This document shows positions 30,946 to 40,142 of a DNA stretch of 64,000 nt, in pieces (within the stretch, counting starts at the first letter, position 1; every line of letters starts with the position of its first letter). The DNA comes from Sphingopyxis solisilvae (GTDB lineage: Bacteria > Pseudomonadota > Alphaproteobacteria > Sphingomonadales > Sphingomonadaceae): assembly GCF_015475875.1 (NCBI RefSeq), contig NZ_JADKYM010000009.1, positions 62,001 to 126,000 of the forward strand. Reading direction: 5' to 3'. The translations under genes and the position numbers were made by a program. The notes beneath the pieces are model-generated. The model saw nothing but the letters and a program-made list of their open reading frames with translations. It searched no databases and was not told the DNA's origin.

Positions 30946-31419
30946 TCAAGCCGTGTCGCCGACCGGTACCGGATAGCCCTCGAACGCCTTGATCGTGCGC
31001 AGCGCAAAGGCGCTGTGCATCGCCGCGACCCCGGGCAGCCGAGACAGGCAATGGCGGTGCAGCCGGTCGAAATCGGCAACATTGCGTGCCGCGACGCGCA
31101 GGCGGTAGTCGGAAGCGCCCGAAAGCAGCTGGCATTCAAGTATCTCGTCGAAACTTTTGACCGCGCTTTCGAACGCGGTCAGCGCCTCCTCGCTCTGCGA
31201 GGTCAGGCTGATATCGACGAACACGTCGAGCCCGAGGCCGATACGGTCGGGGGCAAGGCGTGCGGTATAGCCGGTGATGATCCCGGCGGCCTCCAGGGCG
31301 CGGATGCGGCGGTGGCAGGCGGAGGCCGACAGGCCCACGACGTCGCCAAGTTCGGCGGCAGGGCGCGGACCGCCGCGTTGCAGCATGTCGAGGAGCTTAC
31401 GGTCGATTCGATCAATCAT
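30946..31419 (-). CDS. Lrp/AsnC-family transcriptional regulator
   Basis: A 157-residue regulator. It begins MIDRIDRKLLDMLQ, followed by the helix-turn-helix PAAELGDVVGLSASACHRRI and RALEAAGIITGYTARL, and then the RAM ligand-binding domain (FVDISLTSQSEEALTAFE, LLSGASDYRLRVAARN). The longer frame to 31521 is not used, since the family starts at MIDRID. It faces the alanine dehydrogenase gene, which Lrp-type regulators often control in this group; alanine is a likely effector. Confidence 0.87.
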   Translation of the reverse strand: MIDRIDRKLLDMLQRGGPRPAAELGDVVGLSASACHRRIRALEAAGIITGYTARLAPDRIGLGLDVFVDISLTSQSEEALTAFESAVKSFDEILECQLLSGASDYRLRVAARNVADFDRLHRHCLSRLPGVAAMHSAFALRTIKAFEGYPVPVGDTA

Positions 31420-31440
31420 CGCGCGTGAAATGTCCGTATA

Positions 31441-31457
31441 ACGCAAAATTTGTGCGT
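31441..31457. promoter_or_regulatory. Lrp/AsnC-type operator candidate
   Basis: ACGCAAAATTTGTGCGT is a 17-base near-palindrome (7 of 8 pairs) in the 158-base space between the lrp-like gene and ald, 22 bases before the regulator's start codon. Confidence 0.5.
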
Positions 31458-31577
31458 GATTATCGATGATCGGCGGACGATATGCAAGCATCTCGCTCCG
31501 TATTTCTGCTATAGCGCGCAACGATAATCGACACCGCCCTGACGTTTCGAGTGGCGGCGATCAACCGGAGAGCGACA

Positions 31578-32693
31578 ATGATCATCGGCACCCCCAAGGA
31601 AATCAAAAACCACGAATATCGCGTCGGACTGACCCCCGAAAGCGCGCGCGAACTCGTCGTCCACGGCCACCGTGTGCTGGTGCAGACGGGCGCGGGCGAA
31701 GGCATTGGCGCACACGACCGTTTCTATGTCGAGGCGGGCGCCGAGATCGTTCAGACGGCCGAAGAGATTTTCGCGACCTGCGACATGGTGGTCAAGGTCA
31801 AGGAACCCCAGCCCGGCGAGCGCGCGATGCTGCGCGAAGGACAGATTCTTTATACCTATCTCCACCTCGCGCCCGATCCCGACCAGACCCGCGACCTGAT
31901 GAAATCGGGTGCGGTGTGCATTGCTTATGAAACCGTGACGAGCCCGCACGGCGGCCTGCCGCTGCTCAAACCGATGAGCCAGGTTGCGGGGCGCATGTCG
32001 ATCCAGGCGGGCGCGACCGCGCTCGAAAAGGCGCATGGCGGCCGCGGCGTGCTCTTGGGCGGCGTCCCCGGCGTGGCGCCGGGCAAGGTGTGCGTGATCG
32101 GCGGCGGCGTTGTCGGCTTCAACGCGGCGCAGATGGCGGCGGGCCTCGGCGCCGACGTCACCATTCTCGACCGCGATCCCGAAGTGCTCGAACGCGTCGG
32201 CACCTTTTTCGAGGCGCGCGCCAAAACGCGCTTCTCGAACCGCGCGAACCTCGCCGAATGCGTCGCCGAGGCCGACCTTGTGATCGGCGCGGTGCTGATC
32301 CCCGGCGCCGAAGCACCCAAGCTGGTCAACCGCGACATGCTCGGCACGATGCGTCCCGGCTCGGTGCTCGTCGACGTCGCGATCGACCAGGGCGGCTGTT
32401 TCGAAACCAGCCATGCGACGACCCACGCCGACCCGACCTATATCGTCGACGACATCGTCCATTATGCCGTCGCCAACATGCCGGGCGCGGTCGCGCGCAC
32501 CAGCACCTATGCGCTCAATAACGTCACCCTGCCGCACGCGCTGCGCATTGCCGACCTCGGTTGGAAAGAAGCGTTGAAGCGCGACGTGCATCTTGCGCAG
32601 GGTTTGAACGTATGGAATGGCAAGGTGACGTTCGAAGCCGTCGCGGAAGCGATCGGGACGGACTATGCGCCTGTGGAACAGGCGCTCGCCTGA
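31578..32693 (+). CDS. ald: alanine dehydrogenase
   Basis: A 371-residue NAD-dependent enzyme that interconverts alanine with pyruvate and ammonia. The start [20 protein letters not shown] is typical, followed by [10 protein letters not shown] and the NAD-binding fold [20 protein letters not shown]. The conserved segment [18 protein letters not shown] is also present. A purine-rich GGAGAG precedes the start at 31578. The Lrp-like gene is divergent, and the palindrome at 31441 between them is a likely control site. Confidence 0.95.
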   Translation: MIIGTPKEIKNHEYRVGLTPESARELVVHGHRVLVQTGAGEGIGAHDRFYVEAGAEIVQTAEEIFATCDMVVKVKEPQPGERAMLREGQILYTYLHLAPDPDQTRDLMKSGAVCIAYETVTSPHGGLPLLKPMSQVAGRMSIQAGATALEKAHGGRGVLLGGVPGVAPGKVCVIGGGVVGFNAAQMAAGLGADVTILDRDPEVLERVGTFFEARAKTRFSNRANLAECVAEADLVIGAVLIPGAEAPKLVNRDMLGTMRPGSVLVDVAIDQGGCFETSHATTHADPTYIVDDIVHYAVANMPGAVARTSTYALNNVTLPHALRIADLGWKEALKRDVHLAQGLNVWNGKVTFEAVAEAIGTDYAPVEQALA

Positions 32694-32714
32694 CAACAAG
32701 GACATGGTGCAAGA

Positions 32715-32951
32715 ATGACCGACCAAGCTCCCCCGCCGCCGCACGCCAACGAACCCGAGGAGAATGAGGTGCTGCGCGCCGCACGCGAGCAGCGCCAGCA
32801 GCAGGAAGCCGCCGACGCGGCCGAGGCCGCGGACAAGGAGGCGGCGAAAGGCAAGCGCGGCTGGAAAACGGCCGCCGCAGCGGGCATCGGCATCGGATCG
32901 GCGGCGGTGATCGCGGCGCTGCTTTACGCGAACCGCGACAAGCTCAAGTGA
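32715..32951 (+). CDS. small single-pass membrane protein, function unknown
   Basis: A 78-residue protein. The first half is highly charged and helical (NEVLRAAREQRQQQEAADAA, then EAADKEAAKGKRGWK), and a membrane segment follows (about 53-72, AAAAGIGIGSAAVIAALLYA) with a short basic tail. The layout places the charged part on one side of the inner membrane. It lies 21 bases after ald and may be in its operon. No family recognised. Confidence 0.6.
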   Translation: MTDQAPPPPHANEPEENEVLRAAREQRQQQEAADAAEAADKEAAKGKRGWKTAAAAGIGIGSAAVIAALLYANRDKLK

Positions 32952-33087
32952 TCTGATCGTGGGTTCGGCAATACCGGGCCGGAAGGCGGTGCGTTATCTG
33001 CGCTGCGACCGCCATCGGTCGCGGTAGTCGGGTCGGCGCCGCGGCCATGGGCTCACCCCTGCCGACGCAAGAAGGCATACCCATCGC

Positions 33088-34416
33088 ATGACGCTGTTGC
33101 GGAACCCGATCCGGCTGGTCCCGACGCTGTTTCTGATTGCGATTGCCATTGGAACCGTGCTGTTGAGCCTGCCCGTTGCCACGGCAGATGGCACTGGCGC
33201 GCCATTCCTGACGGCGCTTTTTACGGCCACGTCCGCGGTTGCCGTGACCGGTCTGGTGGTGGTCGATACCGGAAGTTACTGGTCGCCTTTCGGTCAGATA
33301 GCCATTTTGCTGATGTTCCAGATCGGCGGCCTCGGCATCATGACGGCGGCCACTTTGTTCGGCCTGATCGCGGGGCGCGGTTTCGGCTTGCAGGATCGCA
33401 TAGCCACGCAGGTCGAGCGGGGTCGGCTCGAAACGCGCGACGCGCTCTCGGTTCTGAAGCTGGTTTTCGCGATCACGATCATGGTCGAGGCGGCAATCGC
33501 CATCGTCCTGGCGATCCGCATGGCGGTCCATTATGACATGAACTGGGCTGCCGCCGCCTGGCACGGGCTGTTCCACGCGGTCAGCGCCTTTAACAACGCC
33601 GGTTTTTCGACCTTTTCCGACAGTGTGATGGGGTATCAGTCCGATCCGGTCATCCTGGTTCCGATTATGCTGGCGGTGATCCTGACCGCACTCGGCTTTC
33701 CGGTGATGCAGGATCTGCGCGAGCACCGTTTCGGCTGGCGGCGCTGGTCGCTCCATTCCAAGGTCACAGTCGCCGGCACCGCCGCTCTGCTCGCTATTGG
33801 TTTCACCGCCATCCTTGCGATGGAGTGGAGCAATGCAGCGACTCTCGGACCAATGGGCGTAGGCAGCAAGCTGCTCAATGCGGCGTTTCATTCGGTGATG
33901 CCGCGGACCGCCGGTTTCAATAGCCTGGATGTCGGCGGATTTCACGATCAGACGCTGATGGTCAACTATCTGTTGATGTTCATCGGCGGCGGCAGCGCCG
34001 GAACGGCGGGCGGGATCAAGGTGACGACGTTCATCGTGCTGTTCGCCATCGTCCTGTCCGAAGTGCTGGGCCGCCGCGACGCCGGGCTGTTCAACCGCCG
34101 CTTTGGCAGCGATGTCGAACGGCAGGCGCTGACGGTCACAGTCCTTGCCGCGAGCCTTGTTTTCGCGGCAGCCACCTATATCGCGTCGGTGACCGCCCTG
34201 TCGTTGCAGGACATTCTTTTCGAGTGCATCTCCGCCTTTGCGACGGTCGGCTTGTCGACGGGGATTACCGCCGATCTGCCGCCCGGCGCGCAAGTCGTTA
34301 TCGTGCTGCTGATGTTCGTCGGCCGGGTGGGAACGATTACTGTCGCCACCGCGCTGGCCGTCGGAAGGCGACCGCGCCCTTATCGTTATCCCAAGGAGAA
34401 CCTCATTGTCGGCTGA
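33088..34416 (+). CDS. ktrB: potassium transporter, TrkH/KtrB family
   Basis: A 442-residue inner-membrane K+ translocator. It has four M1-P-M2 units. The selectivity-filter glycines are visible in four loops: SAVAVTGLVV, SAFNNAGFSTF, MPRTAGFNSL and SAFATVGLSTG. Eight or so hydrophobic helices surround them. Length is that of KtrB rather than the longer TrkH. It overlaps by 11 bases the gene for the regulatory subunit, which would gate it by binding nucleotide. Confidence 0.92.
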   Translation: MTLLRNPIRLVPTLFLIAIAIGTVLLSLPVATADGTGAPFLTALFTATSAVAVTGLVVVDTGSYWSPFGQIAILLMFQIGGLGIMTAATLFGLIAGRGFGLQDRIATQVERGRLETRDALSVLKLVFAITIMVEAAIAIVLAIRMAVHYDMNWAAAAWHGLFHAVSAFNNAGFSTFSDSVMGYQSDPVILVPIMLAVILTALGFPVMQDLREHRFGWRRWSLHSKVTVAGTAALLAIGFTAILAMEWSNAATLGPMGVGSKLLNAAFHSVMPRTAGFNSLDVGGFHDQTLMVNYLLMFIGGGSAGTAGGIKVTTFIVLFAIVLSEVLGRRDAGLFNRRFGSDVERQALTVTVLAASLVFAAATYIASVTALSLQDILFECISAFATVGLSTGITADLPPGAQVVIVLLMFVGRVGTITVATALAVGRRPRPYRYPKENLIVG

Positions 34417-35065
34417 CAAGCGAAAACCCGTCCTCGTCGTGGGCCTCGGCCGTTTTGGCGGCGCCGTGGCGCGCACGCTGAGCAACAATGGTGGCGAAGT
34501 ATTGGGGATCGATAACAATCCGCAAATGGTGCAGGAATATGCGGGCGACCTGACGAAGGTGGTCGAGGCCGACTGCACCGACGGTGCCGTCTTGCGGCAG
34601 CTCGGCGTCGTCGATTTCGAGGCGGCGGTTGTCGCCATCGGCAGCGATATCGAAGCCAGCGTGTTGACCGTGCTGGCGCTCGCCGAGCTTGGCCTGTCCA
34701 ATATCTGGGCCAAGGCCAATAATGACAAGCACGCCCGCATCCTCGAACGTATCGGCGCCACCCATGTGGTGTTTCCCGAGCAGCGCATGGGCGAGCGGGT
34801 GGCGCACCTGCTCAATGAACGGCTGCTCGATTTTATCGCTTTCGATGATGCCTTCGCCATCGCCCGACTCAGCGCACCCGAACCGATTGTGGGGCTTCCC
34901 CTGGTAACGAGCGCGTGCCGCAAGAAATATGATGTCACCGTGGTCGGGGTGAAGCGGACGGGCGAGGCGTTTATTCACGCCGTTCCCGACACGCTGATCT
35001 TTCCCGGTGACGAATTGGTCGTGTCGGGCCGGATCAAGGATATCGAGCGTTTCTCGGCTATCTAG
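34406..35065 (+). CDS. ktrA: potassium uptake regulator, TrkA/KtrA family
   Basis: A 219-residue cytosolic RCK protein. The N-terminal Rossmann domain has VLVVGLGRFGGAVARTLS and an acidic residue at the end of the second strand (GIDNNPQM) for nucleotide binding. The C-terminal TrkA-C domain is at about 140-219. The start is TTG with AAGGAG seven bases ahead, inside ktrB. Its stop codon TAG at 35063-35065 lies in the end of the inverted-repeat element that follows, so the last residues may have been set by that insertion. Confidence 0.9.
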   Translation: MSADKRKPVLVVGLGRFGGAVARTLSNNGGEVLGIDNNPQMVQEYAGDLTKVVEADCTDGAVLRQLGVVDFEAAVVAIGSDIEASVLTVLALAELGLSNIWAKANNDKHARILERIGATHVVFPEQRMGERVAHLLNERLLDFIAFDDAFAIARLSAPEPIVGLPLVTSACRKKYDVTVVGVKRTGEAFIHAVPDTLIFPGDELVVSGRIKDIERFSAI

Positions 35066-35334
35066 AGCGCGATGACATGATATTGCCCCACCGTGATTGC
35101 CCCCGGAAGTTCGCCGGCAAGAAGCGTCTCGTAAGACGGGCTGGTTGCCCGGTCCAGAGACGCGCCGCTGTCCGGCGGGCTTCCGGGGGCAACCCCTGCG
35201 GGGCGGGCCTATTTCGGCCGATTGCCACGTTGCTCGTCGGGCACGATGTCCCGCATCGCGCCGCTCCTCGCGCCTCGCACTCGGCCAAAATCGGCTCCGT
35301 CACGGTGGGTCAATATCATGTCATCGCGCTCTAG
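35062..35334. mobile_element. 273 bp inverted-repeat element (MITE-like) with two inner hairpins
   Basis: The ends are 35-base inverted repeats (35062-35096 and 35300-35334) that pair with one mismatch; both begin with CTAGAGCGCGATGACATGAT. Inside are two further inverted-repeat arms: 35097-35192 (outer bases TTGCCCCCGGAAG) and 35207-35295. Folded, it would give a three-way junction. No reading frame in it looks like a protein. It lies between ktrA and sdhC and makes up most of that 405-base gap. No clear target duplication is seen beyond the terminal CTAG itself. Confidence 0.75.
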
Positions 35335-35470
35335 GGTCAGCGTCTTAAGTGGTTTCCGCGCTACGGCATCTCGTCGCAATCGCAGCCCCATGCTCCTAAG
35401 CAATTGCATATCGCGCGCGTGGCGCTAAACCGGCGCGCATCGACCGAACAGAGTCAGAAACGGGGCTGAT
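35335..35470 (+). promoter_or_regulatory. upstream region of the sdh operon
   Basis: The 136 bases between the inverted-repeat element and sdhC have no gene. TTGCAT (35404-35409) and TAAACC (35426-35431), 16 bases apart, are a weak promoter match. The sdh promoter must lie here or in the element. Confidence 0.3.
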
Positions 35471-35914
35471 ATGGCTGGCAATGAACCCAATGCGCGTCCG
35501 CGCGCGCCGCATTTGCAGGTGTATAAATGGGGACCCGCGATGGCGGTGTCGATCCTGCACCGCGCCAGCGGTGACGGCCTTGCGATCGTCGGCGCTCTCA
35601 TGTTCCTGTGGTGGCTCGGCGCGATCGCGGCGGGGCCGGACGCTTATGCCGCGTTCGTCGCGTGCGTCTGGCACGATCCCAGCCCCGAAATCACCCTGTT
35701 TCGCCAGATCACCAACATATTGGGCAAGGTCGTGCTGGTCGGGGTGACCTGGGCATTTTTCCAGCATCTGTTTTCTGGGCTGCGCCACCTGATCCTCGAC
35801 ACCGGTGCAGGGTATGAACTCAAGACCAACAAGATGTGGTCGGCGCTGGTGATCGCCGCTGGGGTCCTCGCGACCGCCGCGACCTGGCTTTGTATCATGG
35901 CGGGAGCACTCTGA
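35471..35914 (+). CDS. sdhC: succinate dehydrogenase cytochrome b556 subunit
   Basis: A 147-residue membrane anchor of complex II. It begins with RPRAPHLQVYKWGPAMAVSI followed by the SILHRASG motif that helps form the quinone site. Three helices follow (about 32-52, 75-95, 120-142). HLFSGLRHLILD contains the heme-binding histidine. Its stop overlaps the sdhD start (TGATG). Confidence 0.93.
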   Translation: MAGNEPNARPRAPHLQVYKWGPAMAVSILHRASGDGLAIVGALMFLWWLGAIAAGPDAYAAFVACVWHDPSPEITLFRQITNILGKVVLVGVTWAFFQHLFSGLRHLILDTGAGYELKTNKMWSALVIAAGVLATAATWLCIMAGAL

Positions 35915-36315
35915 TGGGTGACGGCACACAGCTCGGCAAGGTTCGCGGCCTCGGCTCGGCGAAACACGGGTCGCACCACTGGCTCCAACAACGGCTGACC
36001 GCGCTCGGCAACATCCTGCTCGTCGGTTTCCTGTTCGTTTCGCTGATCCGCCTGCCGCTGGGTGACCATGGCGCGGTGCTGCGCTGGGCCGCGAACCCGC
36101 TTGTCGCGGTCGCGCTGGTGCTGCTGCTGGTCAGTGTGTTCTGGCACCTGCGGCTCGGCCTGCAGGTGCTGATCGAGGATTATGTACACGGGCCGATGCG
36201 GCTGCTCGCGCTCGTCCTGCTCAATTTCTATGTCGTCGGCGGCGCCGCATACGGGATCTTTGCGATCGCCCGGATCGCGCTCGCGCCCGTGACGGCCGGC
36301 CCGGGGGGCATGTGA
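35914..36315 (+). CDS. sdhD: succinate dehydrogenase membrane anchor subunit
   Basis: A 133-residue protein with three membrane helices (about 27-47, 60-83, 95-120). It has the family's [19 protein letters not shown] start, the [17 protein letters not shown] motif with the heme-ligand histidine, and the tyrosine near the quinone site. It pairs with SdhC to anchor SdhAB and bind ubiquinone. One base separates it from sdhA. Confidence 0.9.
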   Translation: MGDGTQLGKVRGLGSAKHGSHHWLQQRLTALGNILLVGFLFVSLIRLPLGDHGAVLRWAANPLVAVALVLLLVSVFWHLRLGLQVLIEDYVHGPMRLLALVLLNFYVVGGAAYGIFAIARIALAPVTAGPGGM

Positions 36316-36316
36316 C

Positions 36317-38131
36317 ATGACCGACGCTTACAAGATCATCGACCATATCTATGACACCGTCGTCGTCGGGGCCGGCGGCTCCGGCCTGCGCGCGACGATG
36401 GGCAGCGCCGAAGCGGGGCTGAAGACCGCGTGCATCACCAAGGTGTTCCCGACGCGCAGCCACACGGTGGCGGCGCAGGGCGGCATCGCCGCGTCGCTCG
36501 GCAACAACTCGCCCGACCACTGGACGTGGCATATGTACGACACCGTCAAGGGCTCCGACTGGCTCGGCGACCAGGACGCGATCGAATATATGGTCCGCGA
36601 AGCGCCCGCGGCGGTGTATGAGTTGGAACATGCCGGGGTGCCGTTTTCGCGCAACGCCGACGGCACCATCTACCAGCGTCCGTTCGGCGGCCATATGCAG
36701 AATATGGGCGAAGGCCCGCCGGTGCAGCGCACCGCCGCCGCTGCCGACCGCACCGGCCATGCGATGCTTCACGCGCTGTACCAGCAGTCGCTGAAATATG
36801 ACGCCGATTTCTTCGTCGAATATTTCGCGCTCGACCTGATCATGGAAGACGGCCCCGACGGCAAGGTTTGCCGCGGCGTTATCGCCTTGTGCATGGACGA
36901 CGGCAGCATTCACCGTTTCCGTTCGCAGGCCGTCGTGCTCGCGACCGGCGGCTATGGCCGCAGCTATTTCACCGCAACCTCGGCGCACACCTGTACCGGC
37001 GATGGCGGCGGCATGGTGCTGCGCGCCGGTCTGCCATTGCAGGACATGGAGTTTGTCCAGTTCCACCCGACCGGCATCTACGGCGCCGGGGTGCTGATTA
37101 CTGAGGGTGCGCGCGGCGAGGGCGGCTATCTGACCAACTCCGAAGGCGAGCGGTTCATGGAACGCTATGCCCCGTCGGCGAAGGATCTGGCGTCGCGCGA
37201 CGTCGTGTCGCGCTCGATGGCGCTCGAAATCCGCGAAGGCCGCGGCGTCGGCCCGCACAAGGACCATATCTTCCTGCATCTCGACCATATCGACCCGGCG
37301 GTGCTCGCCGAGCGGCTGCCCGGGATCACCGAGAGCGGCAAGGTGTTTGCGGGCGTCGATCTGACCCGCCAGCCGCTGCCGGTCGTGCCGACCGTCCATT
37401 ACAATATGGGCGGCATTCCGTGTAACTATCATGGCGAAGTCGTCACGCTGGGCAAGGATGGTCCTGACACCGTCGTCCCCGGCCTGTTCGCGGTCGGCGA
37501 AGCCGCCTGCGTGTCGGTGCATGGCGCCAACCGTCTCGGCTCGAACAGCCTGATCGACCTCGTCGTCTTTGGCCGCGCGACCGGGCATCGGCTGCGCGAC
37601 ATCATCAAGCCGGGTGCGGCGCAGCAGCCGCTGCCGAAGGACAGCGCCGATCTGGCGCTCGGCCGCCTCGACCATTTCCGCCATGCCAAGGGCGGGTCGC
37701 CGACCGCGGAAATCCGCACCGAAATGCAGCGCGCCATGTCGGCGCACGCCGCGGTGTTCCGCACCGACGAACTGATGGCCGAGGGCAAGGAAAAGCTGAC
37801 CAAGACCTATCAGCGGATGAACGATGTTGGGGTCACCGACCGCAGCCTGATCTGGAACACCGACCTTGTCGAAACGCTCGAGCTCGACAATCTGATCAGC
37901 CAGGCGACGGTCACGATGCACTCGGCGCACAACCGCAAGGAAAGCCGCGGCGCCCACGCGCACGAGGACTTCCCGAACCGCGACGACGCGAACTGGATGA
38001 AGCACACCGTGGCTTGGTTCGACGGCTGGGGCGGCAAAGGCGGCGGCGTCCGCCTCGATTATCGCCCGGTCCACGAATATACGCTGTCAGACGACGTCGA
38101 ATATATCAAGCCGAAGGCGCGGGTTTATTGA
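36317..38131 (+). CDS. sdhA: succinate dehydrogenase flavoprotein subunit
   Basis: A 604-residue FAD protein that oxidises succinate to fumarate on the inner face of the membrane. The dinucleotide fold is [20 protein letters not shown]. The covalent FAD site is the His in [18 protein letters not shown]. The active-site region has [19 protein letters not shown], and [17 protein letters not shown] is conserved. The C-terminus KPKARVY is as in other alphaproteobacteria. The iron-sulphur subunit gene sdhB does not follow; the next gene is on the other strand. Confidence 0.96.
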   Translation: MTDAYKIIDHIYDTVVVGAGGSGLRATMGSAEAGLKTACITKVFPTRSHTVAAQGGIAASLGNNSPDHWTWHMYDTVKGSDWLGDQDAIEYMVREAPAAVYELEHAGVPFSRNADGTIYQRPFGGHMQNMGEGPPVQRTAAAADRTGHAMLHALYQQSLKYDADFFVEYFALDLIMEDGPDGKVCRGVIALCMDDGSIHRFRSQAVVLATGGYGRSYFTATSAHTCTGDGGGMVLRAGLPLQDMEFVQFHPTGIYGAGVLITEGARGEGGYLTNSEGERFMERYAPSAKDLASRDVVSRSMALEIREGRGVGPHKDHIFLHLDHIDPAVLAERLPGITESGKVFAGVDLTRQPLPVVPTVHYNMGGIPCNYHGEVVTLGKDGPDTVVPGLFAVGEAACVSVHGANRLGSNSLIDLVVFGRATGHRLRDIIKPGAAQQPLPKDSADLALGRLDHFRHAKGGSPTAEIRTEMQRAMSAHAAVFRTDELMAEGKEKLTKTYQRMNDVGVTDRSLIWNTDLVETLELDNLISQATVTMHSAHNRKESRGAHAHEDFPNRDDANWMKHTVAWFDGWGGKGGGVRLDYRPVHEYTLSDDVEYIKPKARVY

Positions 38132-38152
38132 TCGGGGCGCAGCGCGCGTTAC

Positions 38153-38440
38153 TTAGAACCAGCTTTCGATCGGATTGATGTCCGAGAAGGGTTGGTCGAC
38201 GTCTTGGCCCATGACCCATAGTTTCTGACACGCGACGGCGAAAAAAATCAGCGCGACGGTCCATACGATGAAGGTTTTGCGGATCTGCCAGAGGCGTTCG
38301 GCTTCGGCGGCCTTGGCGCGGGCCTTGTAATCGATGCCCAGTTCGCCTTCGAACTCGGCCACCAGCTGCGCGCGGCGGGTGCGCGAAATATTCGCGATAC
38401 TCGCGTTACTTTCGTCAGCCTTTGCGCGGCGAGTCGCCAT
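38153..38440 (-). CDS. small single-pass membrane protein, function unknown
   Basis: A 95-residue protein. A basic start (MATRRAKADESNASIAN) leads to a helical stretch (AQLVAEFEGELGIDYKARAK) and a membrane segment at about 59-77 (FIVWTVALIFFAVACQKLW). An acidic tail ends in SWF. The ATG at 38440 was chosen because AGGG precedes it; an in-frame ATG lies at 38470. It is convergent with sdhA, and I do not recognise a family. Confidence 0.55.
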   Translation of the reverse strand: MATRRAKADESNASIANISRTRRAQLVAEFEGELGIDYKARAKAAEAERLWQIRKTFIVWTVALIFFAVACQKLWVMGQDVDQPFSDINPIESWF

Positions 38441-38532
38441 GGTTGTACCCTGACTAGATAGTCCTGCCATCGGTCATAGGGCAGAGCCCCTGCCAAAGCG
38501 TTAACCGCCGTCCGGGGTTGCGACGAGCCGTG

Positions 38533-39528
38533 TCAGATCGTCACCACCAGCTTGCCGACCGCGCTGCGGTCGCCGAGCTTGGCGATCGCCTGGCCGCCGT
38601 CGGAAAGCGCGTAGGTGCCGGTGACGCGCGGCTTGATCTTGCCCTGTTCCCACAGCTGGAACAGGCGCGCGACATGCGCGCGGTTGCGTTCGGGCTCGCG
38701 CGCGACAAAGGCGCCCCAGAACACCCCCGCAACGTCGCAGCTTTTGAGCAGGGTCAGGTTGAGCGGCAGGCGCGGAATGCCCGCGGGGAAGCCGACGACG
38801 AGATAGCGGCCTTCCCATGCGATCGAGCGCAGCGCGGGCTCGGCATAATCGCCGCCGACGGCGTCATAGATGACATTGGCGCCGCCGGGACCGACGGCTT
38901 CCTTGAACTTGTTCGCGAGTTCCTTCGACTGGTCCTTGTCGAACGGTTGACGGCCATAGATCACGACCTCATCGGCTCCCGCCTGCCGCGCAATACCGGC
39001 CTTTTCCTCGCTCGACACGCCTGCCACGACGCGCGCGCCGAAAGCCTTGCCCAGTTCGACCGCGGCGATGCCGACGCCACCCGACGCGCCGAGGACGAGC
39101 AAAGTGTCGCCTTCCTGGATGTGCCCGCGATCAACCAGCGCGTGGATGCTGGTCCCATAGGTCATCAGCAACGAGGCACCTTCGGCAAAGTCATGGCCTT
39201 CGGGCAGGTGGTAGACGTTATGGACGCCGACCGCGACGGCTTCGGCCATGCCGCCATTGCCGCAGCCCGCAATGACGCGGTCGCCGACCTTGAACCCGGT
39301 CACGCCTTCGCCGACTTCAGCGACGAGACCCGCGACTTCGCCGCCGGGAGCAAAGGGGCGCGCGGGTTTGAACTGATATTTATCCTCGATGATCAGCGTG
39401 TCGGGGAAATTGACCGCACAGGCCCTCACATCGATGACGATCTGGCCGACGCCCGCGGTCGGCCGCGGCAATTCGCCCAGGGTCAGCGTTTCGGGGCCGC
39501 CGGTGGCGGTCGACAAGAGGGCCTTCAT
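38533..39528 (-). CDS. NADPH:quinone reductase-like MDR oxidoreductase
   Basis: A 331-residue zinc-independent medium-chain dehydrogenase. It has the GroES-like N-terminus (VRACAVNFPDTLIIEDKYQF, then FAPGGEVAGLVAEVGEGVTG) and the NADPH fold LLVLGASGGVGIAAVELGKA. The zinc-binding cysteines of alcohol dehydrogenases are missing, as in quinone reductases. The start at 39528 has AAAGGAGA upstream; a second ATG sits directly before it. It follows leuD by 22 bases and may be in the same transcript, though its role in leucine synthesis is not expected. Confidence 0.87.
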   Translation of the reverse strand: MKALLSTATGGPETLTLGELPRPTAGVGQIVIDVRACAVNFPDTLIIEDKYQFKPARPFAPGGEVAGLVAEVGEGVTGFKVGDRVIAGCGNGGMAEAVAVGVHNVYHLPEGHDFAEGASLLMTYGTSIHALVDRGHIQEGDTLLVLGASGGVGIAAVELGKAFGARVVAGVSSEEKAGIARQAGADEVVIYGRQPFDKDQSKELANKFKEAVGPGGANVIYDAVGGDYAEPALRSIAWEGRYLVVGFPAGIPRLPLNLTLLKSCDVAGVFWGAFVAREPERNRAHVARLFQLWEQGKIKPRVTGTYALSDGGQAIAKLGDRSAVGKLVVTI

Positions 39529-39550
39529 CATCTTCTCCTTTATCCGGTCA

Positions 39551-40141
39551 TTATACCGCGGGACGCATCCACGGGCGCGCGGCGTCGAGTTGTTGTTCAT
39601 AGGCGGTGATGGCGGCGCCGCTCTTTTCGGTCAGCGAAATCTCGTCGAGTCCTTCGAGCAGGCACATCTTGCGGAACGGGTCGATCTCGAAGGTGAAGCG
39701 GTCCTGAAACGGCGTCGTCACCGTCTGGGTATCGAGATCGACATGGATCGGTTCGGTCGCCGCGACCTCCAACAGCCGGTCGATGGCCGATTGGGGAAGC
39801 ACCACCGGCAAGATGCCGTTCTTGACCGCATTGCCCGAAAAAATGTCCGAATAGCTGGGGGCAATGACGACGCGGATACCAAGGTCGCCAAGCGCCCAGG
39901 CGGCATGTTCGCGGCTCGACCCGCAACCGAAATTGTCGCCCGCGATCAGGATCGGCGCCCCGCTGTATTCGGGGCGATCGAACAGATTGTCGGTGTCGGC
40001 GCGCAGGCTTTCGAACGCGCCGCGGCCCATCCCTTCGCGGCTGGTGGTTTTCAGCCAATGTGCAGGGATGATGACGTCGGTATCGACATTTTTCAGCCCC
40101 AGCGGGATCGCGCGCCCCTCCACCTTGTCGATCGGTGCCAT
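39551..40141 (-). CDS. leuD: 3-isopropylmalate dehydratase small subunit
   Basis: A 196-residue subunit of isopropylmalate isomerase in leucine synthesis. It has [20 protein letters not shown] at the N-terminus, the swivelling-domain motif [20 protein letters not shown] and [20 protein letters not shown]. It starts one base after the stop of the MBL hydrolase gene that separates it from leuC, so all three are likely translated from one mRNA. Confidence 0.94.
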   Translation of the reverse strand: MAPIDKVEGRAIPLGLKNVDTDVIIPAHWLKTTSREGMGRGAFESLRADTDNLFDRPEYSGAPILIAGDNFGCGSSREHAAWALGDLGIRVVIAPSYSDIFSGNAVKNGILPVVLPQSAIDRLLEVAATEPIHVDLDTQTVTTPFQDRFTFEIDPFRKMCLLEGLDEISLTEKSGAAITAYEQQLDAARPWMRPAV

Positions 40142-40142
40142 A

